Part shown: one piece after another, positions 33,594 through 45,641 of the stretch
Layout: every line of letters begins with the position of its first letter
Numbering within the stretch: position 1 is the stretch's first letter
Program-made: the position numbers and the translations under genes
NCBI GenBank assembly: GCA_027886185.1
Contig: WOAB01000125.1
Location: forward strand, 682,001 to 746,000
Reading direction: 5' to 3'
Source: Rheum nobile
Taxonomy: Eukaryota > Streptophyta > Magnoliopsida > Caryophyllales > Polygonaceae
DNA: 64,000 bases
The notes under the pieces: model-generated
The model's input: only the letters and a program-made list of their open reading frames with translations
Told to the model about the DNA's origin: nothing
The model's database searches: none

Positions 33594-36060
33594 TGTGATA
33601 CCCCGTATTTTTGTAAGGTTATTTTGGGAATTATGGAATTTTCCCGAGTACCCGTTGTGTACGTCGGATTTAATTCAGGTAGCTTGAGACATTCTGTAAT
33701 GTGCTCTATATCTGTAATATTTTTCTCAGTGAAATAATATACAGACAAGGTGCCTTGAATTTTAAATTGTCGTTCGCGTACGATAATTTTTATCCCGGTT
33801 TATCGTCATGCTCGTTCAAAGCCGAATGGGCGGGAAAAGGGGAAAACGGCGACCGCCGTTCAGAAACGGCGACTGTCGTGGTTGGGCCCGAGAGGTCAAC
33901 GTGTCAGCTTCTAGCTGGCCGCGACAGGCCTAGCAACGGCGACCGCCGCATTTACGGCGACCACCGCAGGCAAAAATACGGCGACCGCCATGATTGTCCA
34001 GTGGGCTTTGCCCGATGGTCGTCGGCGTCGTTCGAGGCGCGCCGTTGCATCGGTTGCCGCGTCTGAGGGGTTGCAGCTCATTCCTTGGGGTTTGCCTATA
34101 AATAGGTGAGCTTGGGCATGGGTTTTGGGTCATCTACAACCCCGAATCGCTGCCAAATTCGCCTCTCGCCGGAGTTTTGTTTTCGCCGGTTTTCTTGTGC
34201 TCGCCGGAGGTCTCGCCGGTGTTGCTTTGGTGTGTTTCCAGAGTGCCTTTGTGAAGCTTTTGGTTAGCCTTGGAGGTTAGAAGCCAAAGCAAGTCGAAGG
34301 AGGCCAAACCGCTCGTGTTTTGGGGTGAGTTTTCTCTCGTTTCAGTCGGCCGTGTTCTTCACGGCGACCGCCGTGTTCTTCACGACGACCGCCGTGTTCT
34401 TCACGGCGACCGCCGTGTTCTTCACGGCGACCGCCGTGATGAATACGGCGACCGCCGCCAAGAACGGCGACCGCCGCCAGTGCCCAGAATGCCTTCGTGG
34501 CTTTGGCTTGGTCGGTTGTCGTCGTGGCGTCTTTCCTTTCGTGTTATTTCGCCGTATTTAGATTCGTACTGTTTATGTCGGATCTAACTTAGGGTTCCTT
34601 TTATGGGTCGACTCGAAGGTCGTTGTGTTGTCAGAGCTGTACCGTGTCGAGCCCGGAATCCAGTGACGTCTTTAGACTATTCTACGGAGTAGGCAAGTGG
34701 CGGTTCGCTCTTACTCTTTCGTTCCATATTTACATTAATTATCAGTAGTTTATCTGAGTAATTAATTTGGAATGAATATTCTGTTTGTCTGGAAACGGTT
34801 TTGATAAACTGTTTTGAAAATCATATAATAGGTTGTATATCTGCTAGAACAACGCTATTATCTGTGATCGCCTTTCGGGCCTTTATGTGGATTTATCCTG
34901 TAAATGTGGTGGTGCTGTAACTGTTTAGTTAGCACTGTTAGATAGGAACGTTACTCGGACTCGGTCCAGTCGTTTCTTTATAATCTGGTATCGGGATGGC
35001 TCGTCCCCATCTGGTACTATTCTATGATCATGATCGGTCTCTTACACATGTGTGTAGAGACAGGATACTTAGCTGGTGTCACAAACCTTTCGGTATACGT
35101 CACTCTCGACGAAACGTATACTAAGATGTGTCGTCCCATTGGTGGGTACACATGTAAAAGTCTATAACGTGATGTGTGTTTTTGGAACATAAATCAGATA
35201 AGTGCTACCTTGACGCACATAATTAATACACCTTGGGCGAGTAGTGCAGCTAAGTTCAGTGCAGCTAGGAAAACTCATCTTGACTTGAATGTAATACGTT
35301 CTCTTTCCAATCTGGATTCGCTGTAGGCGATGAGGTTGGTCGTGAACCGAAGCATCTCAGTCAGTTTTAAATCATGGTTGAATGATTCTGTAACTTTCCA
35401 GATTTGTCATTGCTTCCTTAAAGACTCATTTCAGTTGGAGTCTTCTTTCGAGTCGATTTCTGTGAAGATTCAGTCTTCCAGAATCTTCTCTTGTGCATAC
35501 CTCTTGTTTATTCCAGTAGGAGTATGGTGGTTGACAAGCGTACTCGATTATTATTCGAGGGACGAAGAGTCTAACCTAATACAACTGCTTCGAACCATTA
35601 TGCTTTGTTCCCTTGCTAGTCTATTCATTTAGACTAACCAACCAATATTTTCCCTTGCATGGTTGGCTGGTGTCATCCGTTTGATTCGGCACATCAGTTA
35701 AGAAGTAGCTCAGAAGATTAGAAGGACTATGAAGTCGGCGGTGGTTTTTGAATGTTTTAATTATTTCTTTAATCAGGTTATGATCCTTTGGACAATAACT
35801 CCGATTGTAACTTACTTTCTTAGTCTTCCGTTGTGTTTGGTTTAAACTATGTTTTGACCTATTCGGGATTGGGTTGTAATCCCGTAACTCTTGTTTCCTC
35901 AACAATGTTATGTTTTGGAATTTAATGCTTGATCTTTGTGTATCAATTGCATTTCATAAATCATATTTATTTGGTAAAGCCTTGGGTGATCTCGGTAAGG
36001 AACACTGGGGTCACTGGCGGTAATACCTTTCCAAAAGGGTTAAGTTTTGGGGGTGTTATA
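33594..36060 (+). repeat. Chromovirus 5' LTR (2,467 bp)
   Basis: Starts TGTGATACCCCGTATTTTTG and ends GGGTGTTATA. A TATA box (CTATAAATAGG) lies at 34096-34106, so U3 is about 530 bp and R/U5 about 1.9 kb. The transcribed part begins close to an array of GGCGACCGCC hairpins (34360-34480). An open frame of 100 codons at 35330-35632 occurs in both LTRs but shows no recognisable domain; I do not call it a gene. Confidence 0.95.
33846..34480. repeat. Hairpin array in the 5' LTR
   Basis: The 14-nt inverted repeat ACGGCG-AC-CGCCGT recurs singly at about 33846-33990. It then forms a 21-bp tandem array (units at 34360, 34381, 34402 and 34423, spacer TTCTT), followed by further GGCGACCGCC copies to 34480. 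The array sits just downstream of the TATA box, so the transcript leader would carry a string of short GC stems. Confidence 0.85.
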
Positions 36061-36064
36061 GTTG

Positions 36065-36077
36065 TGGTATCAGAGCC
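36065..36077 (+). other. Primer-binding site (Met initiator tRNA)
   Basis: TGGTATCAGAGCC, four bases after the 5' LTR, complementary to the 3' end of initiator Met tRNA. Confidence 0.9.
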
Positions 36078-36269
36078 AAAGTTTTAAAACGGGTTTGGAA
36101 TTTTTATAAACCAGTTATTCATTTTCAAAATGCTTTAAAGAGGGCTCTGAATTTTCATTCTGAAAAGAATTTAAAAACACCGTTTATAGTCGTGTCTTCT
36201 TTATAGTCTAATATAGTAAGCTTGCTTCTATGTCTAGAAAGACTAATTCCTTTCTTATTGTTCGATAGG

Positions 36270-37197
36270 ATGGGTGTCTGCTTTTCTATTGGTAGGGGGT
36301 CGGAAGACGCCAAGTCGGATCAGCCGAGGCTAGATTTTCCGTTACCTCAGCGATGTTTCGAGGTTGGAGGCCCGAGTAGCCCACCCGAAGACGTCAAGCA
36401 CGTTCTCCCCGAGTCGGTTGTCCTTGTAGCCAGGAATGCTATGGTCCCTAGACCTGCACCTGTGCCGCCACCAAGGGTGGAGGGAGTACAGGAATGGGAG
36501 CAAGAAGACGAGTTGTCAAGGTATGAACAAGGGGTTTACCAAGACGACTTTCTGCTGGGACCAAAATCCCGAAGAGATCGAGTACGAGGAGGAGGAAGAG
36601 GAGATGCTTGAGCAAGATCCTGTCGAGGACGAGGAGATGATCGAGGATGATTCCGAGGATGAGGATCCCAGCGAGGATGATCCCGAGGAAGAGGATCCCA
36701 TCGAGGATGATCCCGAGGAAGAGGATCCCATAGAGGATGATCCAGAAGAGGATCCAGAGTTGGACCTTGGAGGGCAGATTCAGGAGCCCGGTACAAGATT
36801 GTCACCAGTGCCAGAGTACGCACCCATGTCAGAAGCTGATTGGGAGGCACTGTATACCGAGTACGGTATTGGGAGAAGTGACAGGGAATCTCAGCCTATC
36901 CCTACTCCAAGGAGATGGAGGTCGGAATCCGAGCTGTAGGAGATTCTCCGCCAGAGCGAGGTAATATCCGTAGAACAGCAGCGTCAGAGGGATGAATTGA
37001 TCGCCAGTACTCAGAAGAGGGCTGGAATAGAAGGACCAGTCATGGACGACCCATACTTTTCTATGGCTGAGCTAGGACTATGTGCTTCAGGGTCAAGCAG
37101 GGTGCGAAACCCATCGCCAGAGCTCGATGGTGAGCCTAGCCCGAAGAGACCATGCACGAGTAGCCAGTCGTATGGGAGACGTTTTGGAACGCCTTGA
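36270..37197 (+). pseudogene. Chromovirus pre-gag ORF, acidic repeat protein, broken
   Basis: Between the primer-binding site and gag there is coding-like sequence of about 309 codons. It opens at ATG 36270 (M-G-V-C-F-S-I-G-R). Near 36549-36551 (TTT) one extra T shifts the frame; with two T it would run on into an acidic block. That block has E-D-D-P-E-E-E-D-P-I-type tandem repeats (36580-36760), from a repeat built on GAGGATGATCCCGAGGAAGA. A conserved-looking region (E-A-D-W-E-A-L-Y-T-E-Y-G) follows, then a TAG at 36937-36939. The frame then continues open and coiled-coil-like (S-V-E-Q-Q-R-Q-R-D-E-L-I) to the stop at 37195-37197. I do not recognise it. Extra ORFs ahead of gag are known for Ogre-type elements but I know of none of this kind in Tekay elements. 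Confidence 0.6.
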
Positions 37198-37486
37198 GGA
37201 GGAGTGGCGTTGCCTATCGTAGTAGTTCGTTTCTTAGTTTTCCAAGTTGTACTTTGTGTAATATTTCAGTATTACGGCAAGTACTTTGAGAAACACTTAT
37301 ATCTTCGAGCAATGTTGTCCTAACGCTCGAATGATAAACTTATGTGTAACTTGTGTAAGAATTCGAAGGTTCATCTATAAAATGCCAAGTTGATCTATTC
37401 TGAGTGATTTATTTACATTGATATATTGCATAAGTATGTTGCATAATATTAATGTATTGAATGCTTGGAATTGGATCGGTAAACAG

Positions 37487-40400
37487 ATGGTGAACCCAAG
37501 AAGCACGAGAAACTCGACTCGAGCCGGTGCTAGGACCAGCCAAAACCCCAGACCAGCAGGAAGAGGTGTTCAGGATGAACACGAGTCTGCGTCTCGCGTC
37601 CAGCAGAGGCGTGAAGGTCAGGATCAGACCCAGGCGCCGACGTTGTTTGATGCTGCAACTGTTGAGGCGATCCGTGGGATCGTGATGCAGGCTATTACTG
37701 ATGTCTTGAGACCAAGTGCGCCTCAAGCACAAGAAGTGCCTATTCATGCAGCGGTTCCTGATGTTGTGGAACCCAGAAACCCTGTGATTCAGGAGACTGC
37801 CGTTAGGGCGAGGGACAGCTATGGTCGCGCTCTTAAGACCATTACTTCCATGAGACCCGACTGATATAACGGGAAAGGGGAGCCAGTGGCAGTGACTCAT
37901 TGGTTCTCCCATATGGAGAGGCTGTTCAGGAACGTGGAGTGTACGGAGGCCGAGAAGGTCCATATCGCGTCTCTTCAGCTGAAGGAGGAGGCTAGCGAGT
38001 GGTGGGAGAGCACTGGTTTGGCTGAGAGCCCAGTGTTGACTTGGTCGATGTTCAAGACCAAGATGGTTGATCGCTTTTTCTCTCGTGCTATGAGAGAGGA
38101 GAAGCATAAAGAGTTCTTGTACCCTCAGACTGATGGTCTGAGAGTGACCGAGTTGGCATCTAAGTTCAACCATCTTCTACAGTACGCCACTGCCGAGATC
38201 ACCAGCGAGGCTCAAAAGATCTGGTACTTCCACGAGTGGATGAACCCGGATATCAAGCCATTAATGGTGCACCACACATGCTCTACCTTGGAGCAGTATG
38301 TGGATTGTGCCTATAAGCTGGAGGTAACTCTCGAGGAGTCGACCAAGAGGCGCAACCGACAGAAGTCGATGCAGAATCAGAACCAGAGAGGTGGTTTTAA
38401 GCGCCCTGCACCACCGTCTAATTTCGCCAAATCCGGCAGAGCTAAGACGGAGATGACGCAAGGAGGATCGACTCAGCAGTCAGGGCATACCAGGAGTTCA
38501 GTTCAGTGTTATAACTGCGGTACTGCTGGACACAAGAGCACTGAGTGTCGGAAGGAGAGGAGGCCATGCTTTGGGTGTGGACGTGATGGTCATCTGCAAA
38601 AGTTCTGCAAGCAGGGAAAGCAGAAGGGAGTAGAGTCGCAGCAAGGGTCAGTTCATCAGAGCAACCGACCTAGGTTTAAACCTGCCGAGACTCCTAGCCC
38701 TTCAGTGCAGACGACTACTCAGAACAGGGGAAAGGCCCCAGCTGTTTCTGGAAGTCAGGGTCAACGCTTGTACGAGATGCGTGAGGCAGATGGACCCAAC
38801 GCTCCGATTGCTCAAGGTACTCTATACCTTTACTCTACTTCAGTGTGCATTCTGTTTGATTCTGGTGCTACGCATTCCTTTATTTCGGATAGCTGTGTTA
38901 GCAAGTTAGACTTAGTGTGCAATGATTCGTGCGACCCTTTCGTCGTTAATCTTCCTAATGGAGAACGTTTGGTGGGAACCAAGCATTTGTCCGACTTTCC
39001 GATTACCATTCAGGGTAAGGAATTCGAGGCAGATTTAATCTGCATAGCCATGGCTCCATACGACATTATTCTCGGTATGGATTGGCTGACGCGTCATAAG
39101 GCGGTGATCGACTTCAGTTCAAGAACGGTGACGGTGTCATCCGGGGGCCAATTCGTGTGCAAGTTCAAAGGTCGAAATGACGTTGATAACGGCAAGCTGA
39201 TCAATGCGATGGCTGCGTTTAAGCTACTACGACAAGGATGTGTCGGGTACCTTTGCTACTTGGATTCGCCTGAGAAGGATGGACCTGAGGTTCTTGATAT
39301 TCCTGTAGTTAGGGAATTTTCGGATGTCTTTCCGGAAGAAATTCCAGGATTACCCCCAAATCGTGACGTAGAGTTTTCAATTGATCTCGAGCCTGGTACG
39401 GCGCCGATTTCCAAATCCCCGTATCGGATGGCTCCAGCTGAGATGCAAGAGTTGAAGAATCAACTTGAAGATCTTCTTGACAAAGGATATGTCAGGCCGA
39501 GTGCATCGCCGTGGGGTGCTCCGGTATTATTCGTCAAAAAGAAGGACGGATCGTTCCGACTTTGTATCGACTATCGAGAGTTGAATAAGGTGACGATCAA
39601 GAACAAGTATCCTTTGCCTAGGATTGATGACTTGTTGGACCAATTCCAGGGAGCAAAGGTGTTCTCCAAGATCGACTTAAGATCTGGATATCATCAACTC
39701 AGGATTCGGGAGCAGGACATTCCTAGAACTGCGTTTAGGACCAGATATGGTCATTACGAGTTGGTAGTGATGCCTTTTGGGCTTACAAATGCTCCAGTTG
39801 TCTTTATGGATTTGATGAACCGATGTTTTCACCAGTACTTGGATAAGTTCGTGGTGGTCTTCATCGACGACATTTTGATCTACTCTCCGAATGAAGAAGT
39901 CCACGAGGAACATCTACGGATTTCCTTGTCGATCCTTAGACAACATCAGCTTTATGCTAAATTGTCTAAATGTGAATTCTGGATGATGGAAGTGGCTTTC
40001 TTAGGCCACGTGATCAATAAAAATGGGGTTATGGTTGATCCCCAAAAGATTGAAGCGGTGGCCAAATGGACACAGCCCCAGAACGTAAAAGAGGTGCGCA
40101 GTTTTCTTGGACTTGCCGGGTATTATAGAAGGTTTGTAGAAGGATTTTCAAAGATCGCTCTACCGATGACCAATCTACTCCGTAAAGTCCACAAGAAGTT
40201 TGTCTGGAATGACAAGTGCGAGGTCAGTTTCCAGGAGTTGAAGCGACGGTTGACCTCGGCACCCGTGTTAGCACTCCCAGAGGGGAATGACGATTATGTG
40301 GTCTATAGTGATGCTTCTAAGTGTGGCCTTGGTTGTGTTTTGATGCAAAGGGGCAAAGTCATTGCTTACGCATCTAGACAACTCAAGACTTACGAAGAAA

Positions 40401-42208
40401 ACTATCCGACCCATGATCTTGAGTTAGCAGCAGTTGTCTTTGCACTGAAGATTTGGAGGCATTACCTCTATGGTATAAGATGCCAAGTCTTCACTGACCA
40501 CAAAAGTCTCAAGTATATATTTACTCAGAAGGAGTTAAATATGAGACAACGCCGCTGGCTAGAGTTGCTCAAAGACTACGACATGGAGTTGTTGTATCAT
40601 CCGGGCAAGGCTAATGTAGTAGCTGATGCGCTAAGCCGGAGGACAACGCACGAGACTGTGGTTGCATTGCTTACTGCTCAGACCAAGCTAAACCAAGAGT
40701 CATGCGACATTGAAGTCTTATATGACCAGCGTAGATGGTACCTGAGTATGATGGAGATTCATGCTACACTGCTGGATCAAATCAAAGAAAAGCAAGTCGA
40801 TGACATCATCTTGGTAAAGTTAAGCAGTGAAGTGATGGATGGGAAAGCTCCCAGTTTTGTGGTTCAGGATGATGGATCACTTTGGTTTCAGGATCGGATC
40901 TGTGTGCCTGACACAGAAGGTCTTCGTCAGTTGGTGATGAGAGAAGCTCATTCATCTGCTTATTCTGTGCATCCTGGCTCTAGTAAGATGTACAAGGATC
41001 TCAGGAAGAAGTTTTGGTGGCCAAACATGAAGTGGGACGTAGCAGACTTTGTGGCAAAGTGCTTAACTTGCCAAAAAGTCAAGATCGAACACCGCAGACC
41101 AGGTGGTGAGATGCTACCTCTCCCAGTACCCGAATGAAAATGGGAGGACATTTCCATGGACTTCGTCACTGGGCTACCCAAGACTCGAAGTCAGAGAGAT
41201 GCTATTTGGGTAATTGTGGATAGGCTTACGAAGAGTGCTCATTTCATAGCCATCAAGACCACATGGGAAACCCAGAAGCTAGCCGAAGTTTACCAGAAGG
41301 AGATTGTCCGCTTACATGGCATTCCTAAGACCATTGTATCGGACCGAGATGGCCGTTTCATGTCAAGATTCTGGAATGAACTTCATAAGACTATGGGAAC
41401 CGAGTTAAGGTTCAGTACAGCGTTTCATCCTCAGACAGATGGCCAGTCTGAAAGGACCATCCAGACTCTGGAGGATATGCTTAGAGCTTGTGTACTCGAT
41501 CGTCCGACTAGCTGGGAGGACAGCTTGAGTCTGATTGAGTTCACATACAACAATAGCTGGCATGCTACAATCAAGATGGCTCCGTTTGAAGCTTTGTATG
41601 GTCGCAGATGCAGATCTCCGATTTGTTGGGACGATAATGCCGACAAAATTCTGCTTGGACCAGAGTTGGTCGAAAGGACGGCTTCAGACATTGCTTTGAT
41701 CAGACAAAGGATGTTGACCGCTCAGAGTCGACAAAAGTCCTACGCAGATCGGAAGCGCAGGACTGTCGAGTTCGAGGTCGGTGATAAGGTTTTTGTCAAG
41801 GTGTCGCCTTCCAAAGGAGTTTTCAGATTTGGTAAGCGTGGGAAGCTTAACCCTCGCTACGTGGGACCATTCGAGATTTTGGATAGAGTGGGATCTCTAG
41901 CGTACCGTTTGGCGTTGCCACCATCGGCTCACCCGGTGCATAACGTGTTCCACGTGTCTTTACTCAGAAAGTATGTGCCAGATGAGTCTTATGTGCTTAG
42001 TTATGAGGACATCGAGATTCAAGCTAATGGTACTTACGAAGAGTTGCCCGTGCGCATTTTGGAGCATCGGGAGAAGCATTTGCGCAACAAGATCGTACCT
42101 TTGGTACGAGTGCTGTGGTCCAAGTCAGGGACCGAAGAAGTTACTTGGGAGACGTGGGAAACCGAGTCAGATATGCTCAGGCGTTTTCCCGAGTTATTCT
42201 CGACCTAA
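37487..42208 (+). pseudogene. Chromovirus gag-pol polyprotein with two nonsense codons
   Basis: Single frame from ATG 37487. Gag core at about 37850-38350; two CCHC zinc knuckles (C-Y-N-C...C and C-F-G-C...C) at 38505-38610; protease D-S-G-A near 38860; RT with F-I-D-D near 39860; RNase H with Y-S-D-A-S near 40310. The integrase zinc finger is at 40960-41080. Its core has D at M-D-F-V-T-G, D at S-D-R-D-G and E in the E-R-T-I-Q-T block. The C-terminal chromodomain (41990-42200, W-E-T-W-E-T near the end) probably guides insertion to heterochromatin. In-frame stops: TGA 37862-37864 between M-R-P-D and Y-N-G, and TGA 41135-41137 between P-V-P-E and K-W-E, where relatives have Trp. No frameshift. 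Nearly intact, so fairly young. Confidence 0.95.
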
Positions 42209-42232
42209 GTTTCGGGGTCGAAACTTCTTGTA

Positions 42233-42244
42233 AGGGGGAGGAGA
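42233..42244 (+). other. Chromovirus polypurine tract
   Basis: AGGGGGAGGAGA directly before the 3' LTR; primes plus-strand synthesis. Confidence 0.85.
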
Positions 42245-44685
42245 TGTGATACCCCGTATTTTTGTAAGGTTATTTTGGGAATTATGGAATTTTCCCGAGT
42301 ACCCGTTGTGTACGTCAGATTTAATTCAGGTAGCTTGAGACATTCTGTAATGTGCTCTATATCTGTAATATTTTTCTCAGTGAAATAATATACAAACAAG
42401 GTGCCTTGAATTTTAAATTGTCGTTCGCGTACGATAATTTTTATCCCGGTTTATCGTCATGCTCGTTCAAAGCCGAATGGGCGGGAAAAGGGGAAAACGG
42501 CGACCGCCGTGGTTGGGCCCGAGAGGTCAACGTGTCAGCTTCTAGCTGGCCGCGACAGGCCTAGCAACGGCGACCGCCGCGTGCCCGCCGCAGGCAAAAA
42601 TACGGCGACCGCCGTGATTGTCCAGTGGGCTTTGCCCGATGGTCGCCGGCGTCGTTCGAGGCACGCCGTTGCGTCGGTTGCCGCGTCTGAGGGGTTGCAG
42701 CTCATTCCTTGGGGTTTGCCTATAAATAGGTGAGCTTGGGCATGGGTTTTGGGTCATCTACAACCCCGAATCACTGCCAAATTCGCCTCTCGCCGGAGTT
42801 TTGTTTTCACCGGTTTTCTTGTGCTCGCCGGAGGTCTCGCCGGTGTTGCTTTGGTGTGTTTCCAGAGTGCCTTTGTGAAGCTTTTGGTTAGCCTTGGAGG
42901 TTAGAAGCCAAAGCAAGTCGAAGGAGGCCAAACCGCTCGTGTTTTGGGGTGAGTTTTCTCTCGTTTCAGTCGGCCGTGTTCTTAACGGCGACCGCCGTGT
43001 TCTTCACGGCGACCGCCGTGTTCTTCACGACGACCACCGTGTTCTTCACGGCGATCGCCGTGTTCTTCACGGCGACCGCCGCCAAGAACGGCGACCGCCA
43101 CCAGTGCCCAGAACGCCTTCGTGGCTTTGGCTTGGTCGGTTGTCGTCGTGGCGTCTTTCCTTTTGTGTTCTTTTGCCGTATTTAGATTCGTACTGTTTAT
43201 GTCGGATCTAACTTAGGGTTCCTTTTATGGGTCGACTCAAAGGTCGTTGTACTGTCAGAGCTGTACCGTGTCGAGCCCGGAATCCAGTGACGTCTTTAGA
43301 CTATTCTGCGGAGTATGGCAAGTGGCGGTTCGCTCTTGCTCTTTCGTTCCATATTTACATTAATTATCAGTAGTTTATCTGAGTAATTAATTTGGAATGA
43401 ATATTCTGTTTGTCTGGAAACGGTTTTGATAAACTGTTTTGAAAATCATATAATAGGTTGTATATCTGCTAGAACAACGCTATTATCTGTGATCGCCTTT
43501 CGGGCCTTTATGTGGATTTATCCTGTAAATGTGGTGGTGTTGTAACTGTTTAGTTAGCACTGTTAGATAGGAACGTTACTCGGACTCGGTCCAGTCGTTT
43601 CTTTATAATCTGGTATCGGGATGGCTCGTCCCCATCTGGTACTATTCTATGATCATGATCGATCTCTTACACATGTGTGTAGAGACAGGACACTTAGCTG
43701 GTGTCACAAACCTTTCGGTATACGTCACTCTCGACGAAACGTATACTAAGATGTGTCGTCCCATTGGTGGGTACACATGTAAAAGTCTATAACGTGATGT
43801 GTGTTTTTGGAACATAAATCAGATAAGTGCTACCTTGACGCACATAATTAATACACCTTGGGCGAGTAGTGCAGCTAAGTTCAGTGCAGCTAGGAAAACT
43901 CATCTTGACTTGAATGTAGTACGTTCTCTTTCCAATCTGGATTGGCTGTAGGCGATGAGGTTGGTCGTGAACCGACGCATCTCAGTCAGTTTTAAATCAT
44001 GGTTGAATGATTCTGTAACTTTCGAGATTTGTCATTGCTTCCTTAAAGACTCATTTCAGTTGGAGTCTTCTTTCGAGTCGATTTCTATGAAGATTCAGTC
44101 TTCCAGAATCTTCTCTTGTGCATACCTCTTGTTTATTCCAGTAGGAGTATGGTGGTTGACAAGCGTACTCGATTATTATTCGAGGGACGAAGAGTCTAAC
44201 CTAATACAACTGCTTCGAACCATTATGCTTTGTTCCCTTGCTAGTCTATTCATTTAGACTAACCAACCAATATTTTCCCTTGCATGGTTGGCTGGTGTCA
44301 TCCGTCTGATTCGGCACATCAGTTAAGAAGTAGCTCAGAAGATTAGAAGGACTATGAAGTCGGCGGTGGTTTTTGAATGTTTTAATTATTTCTTTAATCA
44401 GGTTATGATCCTTTGGACAATAACTCCGATTGTAACTTACTTTCTTAGTCTTTCGCTGTGTTTGATTTAAACTATGTTTTGACCTATTCGGGATTGGGTT
44501 GTAATCCTGTAACTCTTGTTTCCTCAACAATGTTATGTTTTGGAATTTAATGCTTGATCTTTGTGTATCAATTGCATTTCATAAATCGTATTTATTTGGT
44601 AAAGCCTTGGGTGATCTCGGTAAGGAACACTGGGGTCACTGGCGGTAATACCTTTCCAAAAGGGTTAAGTTTTAGGGATGTTACA
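42245..44685 (+). repeat. Chromovirus 3' LTR (2,441 bp)
   Basis: Matches the 5' LTR throughout with scattered single-base changes. The main length differences are in the GGCGACCGCC hairpin regions: a block of about 20 bp present near 33856 is missing here, and the 21-bp array has five units (42984, 43005, 43026, 43047, 43068) instead of four. Ends TGTTACA. Confidence 0.95.
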
Positions 44686-44690
44686 CCGTG

Positions 44691-45440
44691 CGACACCTTC
44701 TACCAGTAGTGTAGGGGATCTGTAATCAAGGAAGGGGTGAGAATGCTCCGTAAACCAGTCCATATAGTCAGATGTCACATCCCATGCATTACGACATCTG
44801 GGTAGCTCCATTATCGGGTAGAGGTAGCTCAACCGTTCCTCCCAATGGTCGTCATCACTGCTAAACAAGGCTTCGTACTTGGTCAGATCAAGTTTTCGTG
44901 TAACAGAGTGAGGCCGAATTGGGTCTTGAGGCACTCCCTGAACATGACCAAACTGACGAGTAACCCGATCAGGCATGTACGGTTCGTCAAAAGTGAGGAA
45001 CTTCAGGGTGCCTCTGTACATGGAAATCTTGAATTCATCATTGAAATCGATGCCCTTCCATGGCACCCAATTTACCTGTAAAAAAAACGTTTAGTGTGTA
45101 TTGCATAAAAATATGAATTTAGAATAAAGCAATATATCAAAATTTGTAGTACCTCGTCAAGGGCTACTAAGTCGAGCTCCCGCCTCATACCCTCTATCAT
45201 GTCACAACCTGACAATTTAGACGGTCGACGCTCATCCCAAGCTGCAGCTCGACAATCTTTCATGCTGGCCATTTCTTGAGAAAGATGACCCCTAAACTTG
45301 GGGAAGTAGCTCCAAATCCAATTCTACACGAAAATTGGTAACTAATAGATATATAATAATATTATATGACAATATTAAGAGATTTGGATACTTACGTGGA
45401 GAAGCAACAAACAACCAGATATTTGTTTTGCATCTCTACG
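44691..45440 (-). CDS. Plant mobile domain (PMD) gene, 5' exons
   Basis: Exons at about 45396-45440 (Q-I-S-G-C-L-L-L-L-H), 45153-45323 (W-I-W-S-Y-F-P-K-F then R-P-S-K-L-S-G) and 44691-45075, with GT...AG borders. The last exon has Y-R-G-T-L-K-F...Y-M-P-D-R-V-T-R-Q-F-G, the core pattern of the PMD of MAIN/MAIL1-like and transposon proteins. The frame then runs into the CCGTG target duplication, crosses the retroelement and continues at 33593. The N-terminal PMD exons (the W-R-P-E-T-H-T-F-type block) were not found. A short PMD-like piece at 45478-45523 is on the opposite strand, so the 5' part looks rearranged. Probably inactive. Confidence 0.7.
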
Positions 45441-45641
45441 GCTTGCCATACCTAATATTTGTTTTGCATAATATAATTATCAAGATTATGGGGTTGGAGA
45501 TTGACGGCATGCCTCAACCCTGTAAACATAATATAATTATCAATAAATCATGTCGTGTATGAGTAGCATGTAGTAATTCCTAAACCGCAAAGTAAATTAC
45601 CTATTTGTTGTTCTGGTGATTAAATGGAGATTGGTATCAGT

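Larger units (their letters stand above)
33594..44685 (+). mobile_element. Full-length Ty3/gypsy chromovirus (Tekay/Del-like)
   Basis: LTRs at 33594-36060 and 42245-44685 begin TGTGATACCCC and end TGTTATA/TGTTACA. A perfect 5-bp target duplication CCGTG lies at 33589-33593 and 44686-44690. The primer-binding site (TGGTATCAGAGCC, initiator Met tRNA) starts at 36065 and the polypurine tract AGGGGGAGGAGA is at 42233-42244. The internal region holds a leader ORF, gag-pol in one frame and a C-terminal chromodomain; RNase H precedes integrase. Large LTRs and the chromodomain fit the Tekay/Del clade. The insertion splits a PMD exon of a MULE. Several lesions make it non-autonomous. Confidence 0.95.

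Noticed and set aside
34270..34587. Open frames with G-D-R-R or T-A-T-A-V-F-F repeats in both LTRs
   Set aside because: They only translate the 21-bp hairpin array, which stays open in several frames because its period is a multiple of three.
35330..35905. 100- and 94-codon frames present in both LTRs
   Set aside because: Conservation between LTRs is due to their shared origin; no domain, and they lie in U5.
36516..36850. Ser-rich and Pro/Arg-rich minus-strand frames
   Set aside because: Antisense shadows of the acidic repeat in the chromovirus leader ORF.
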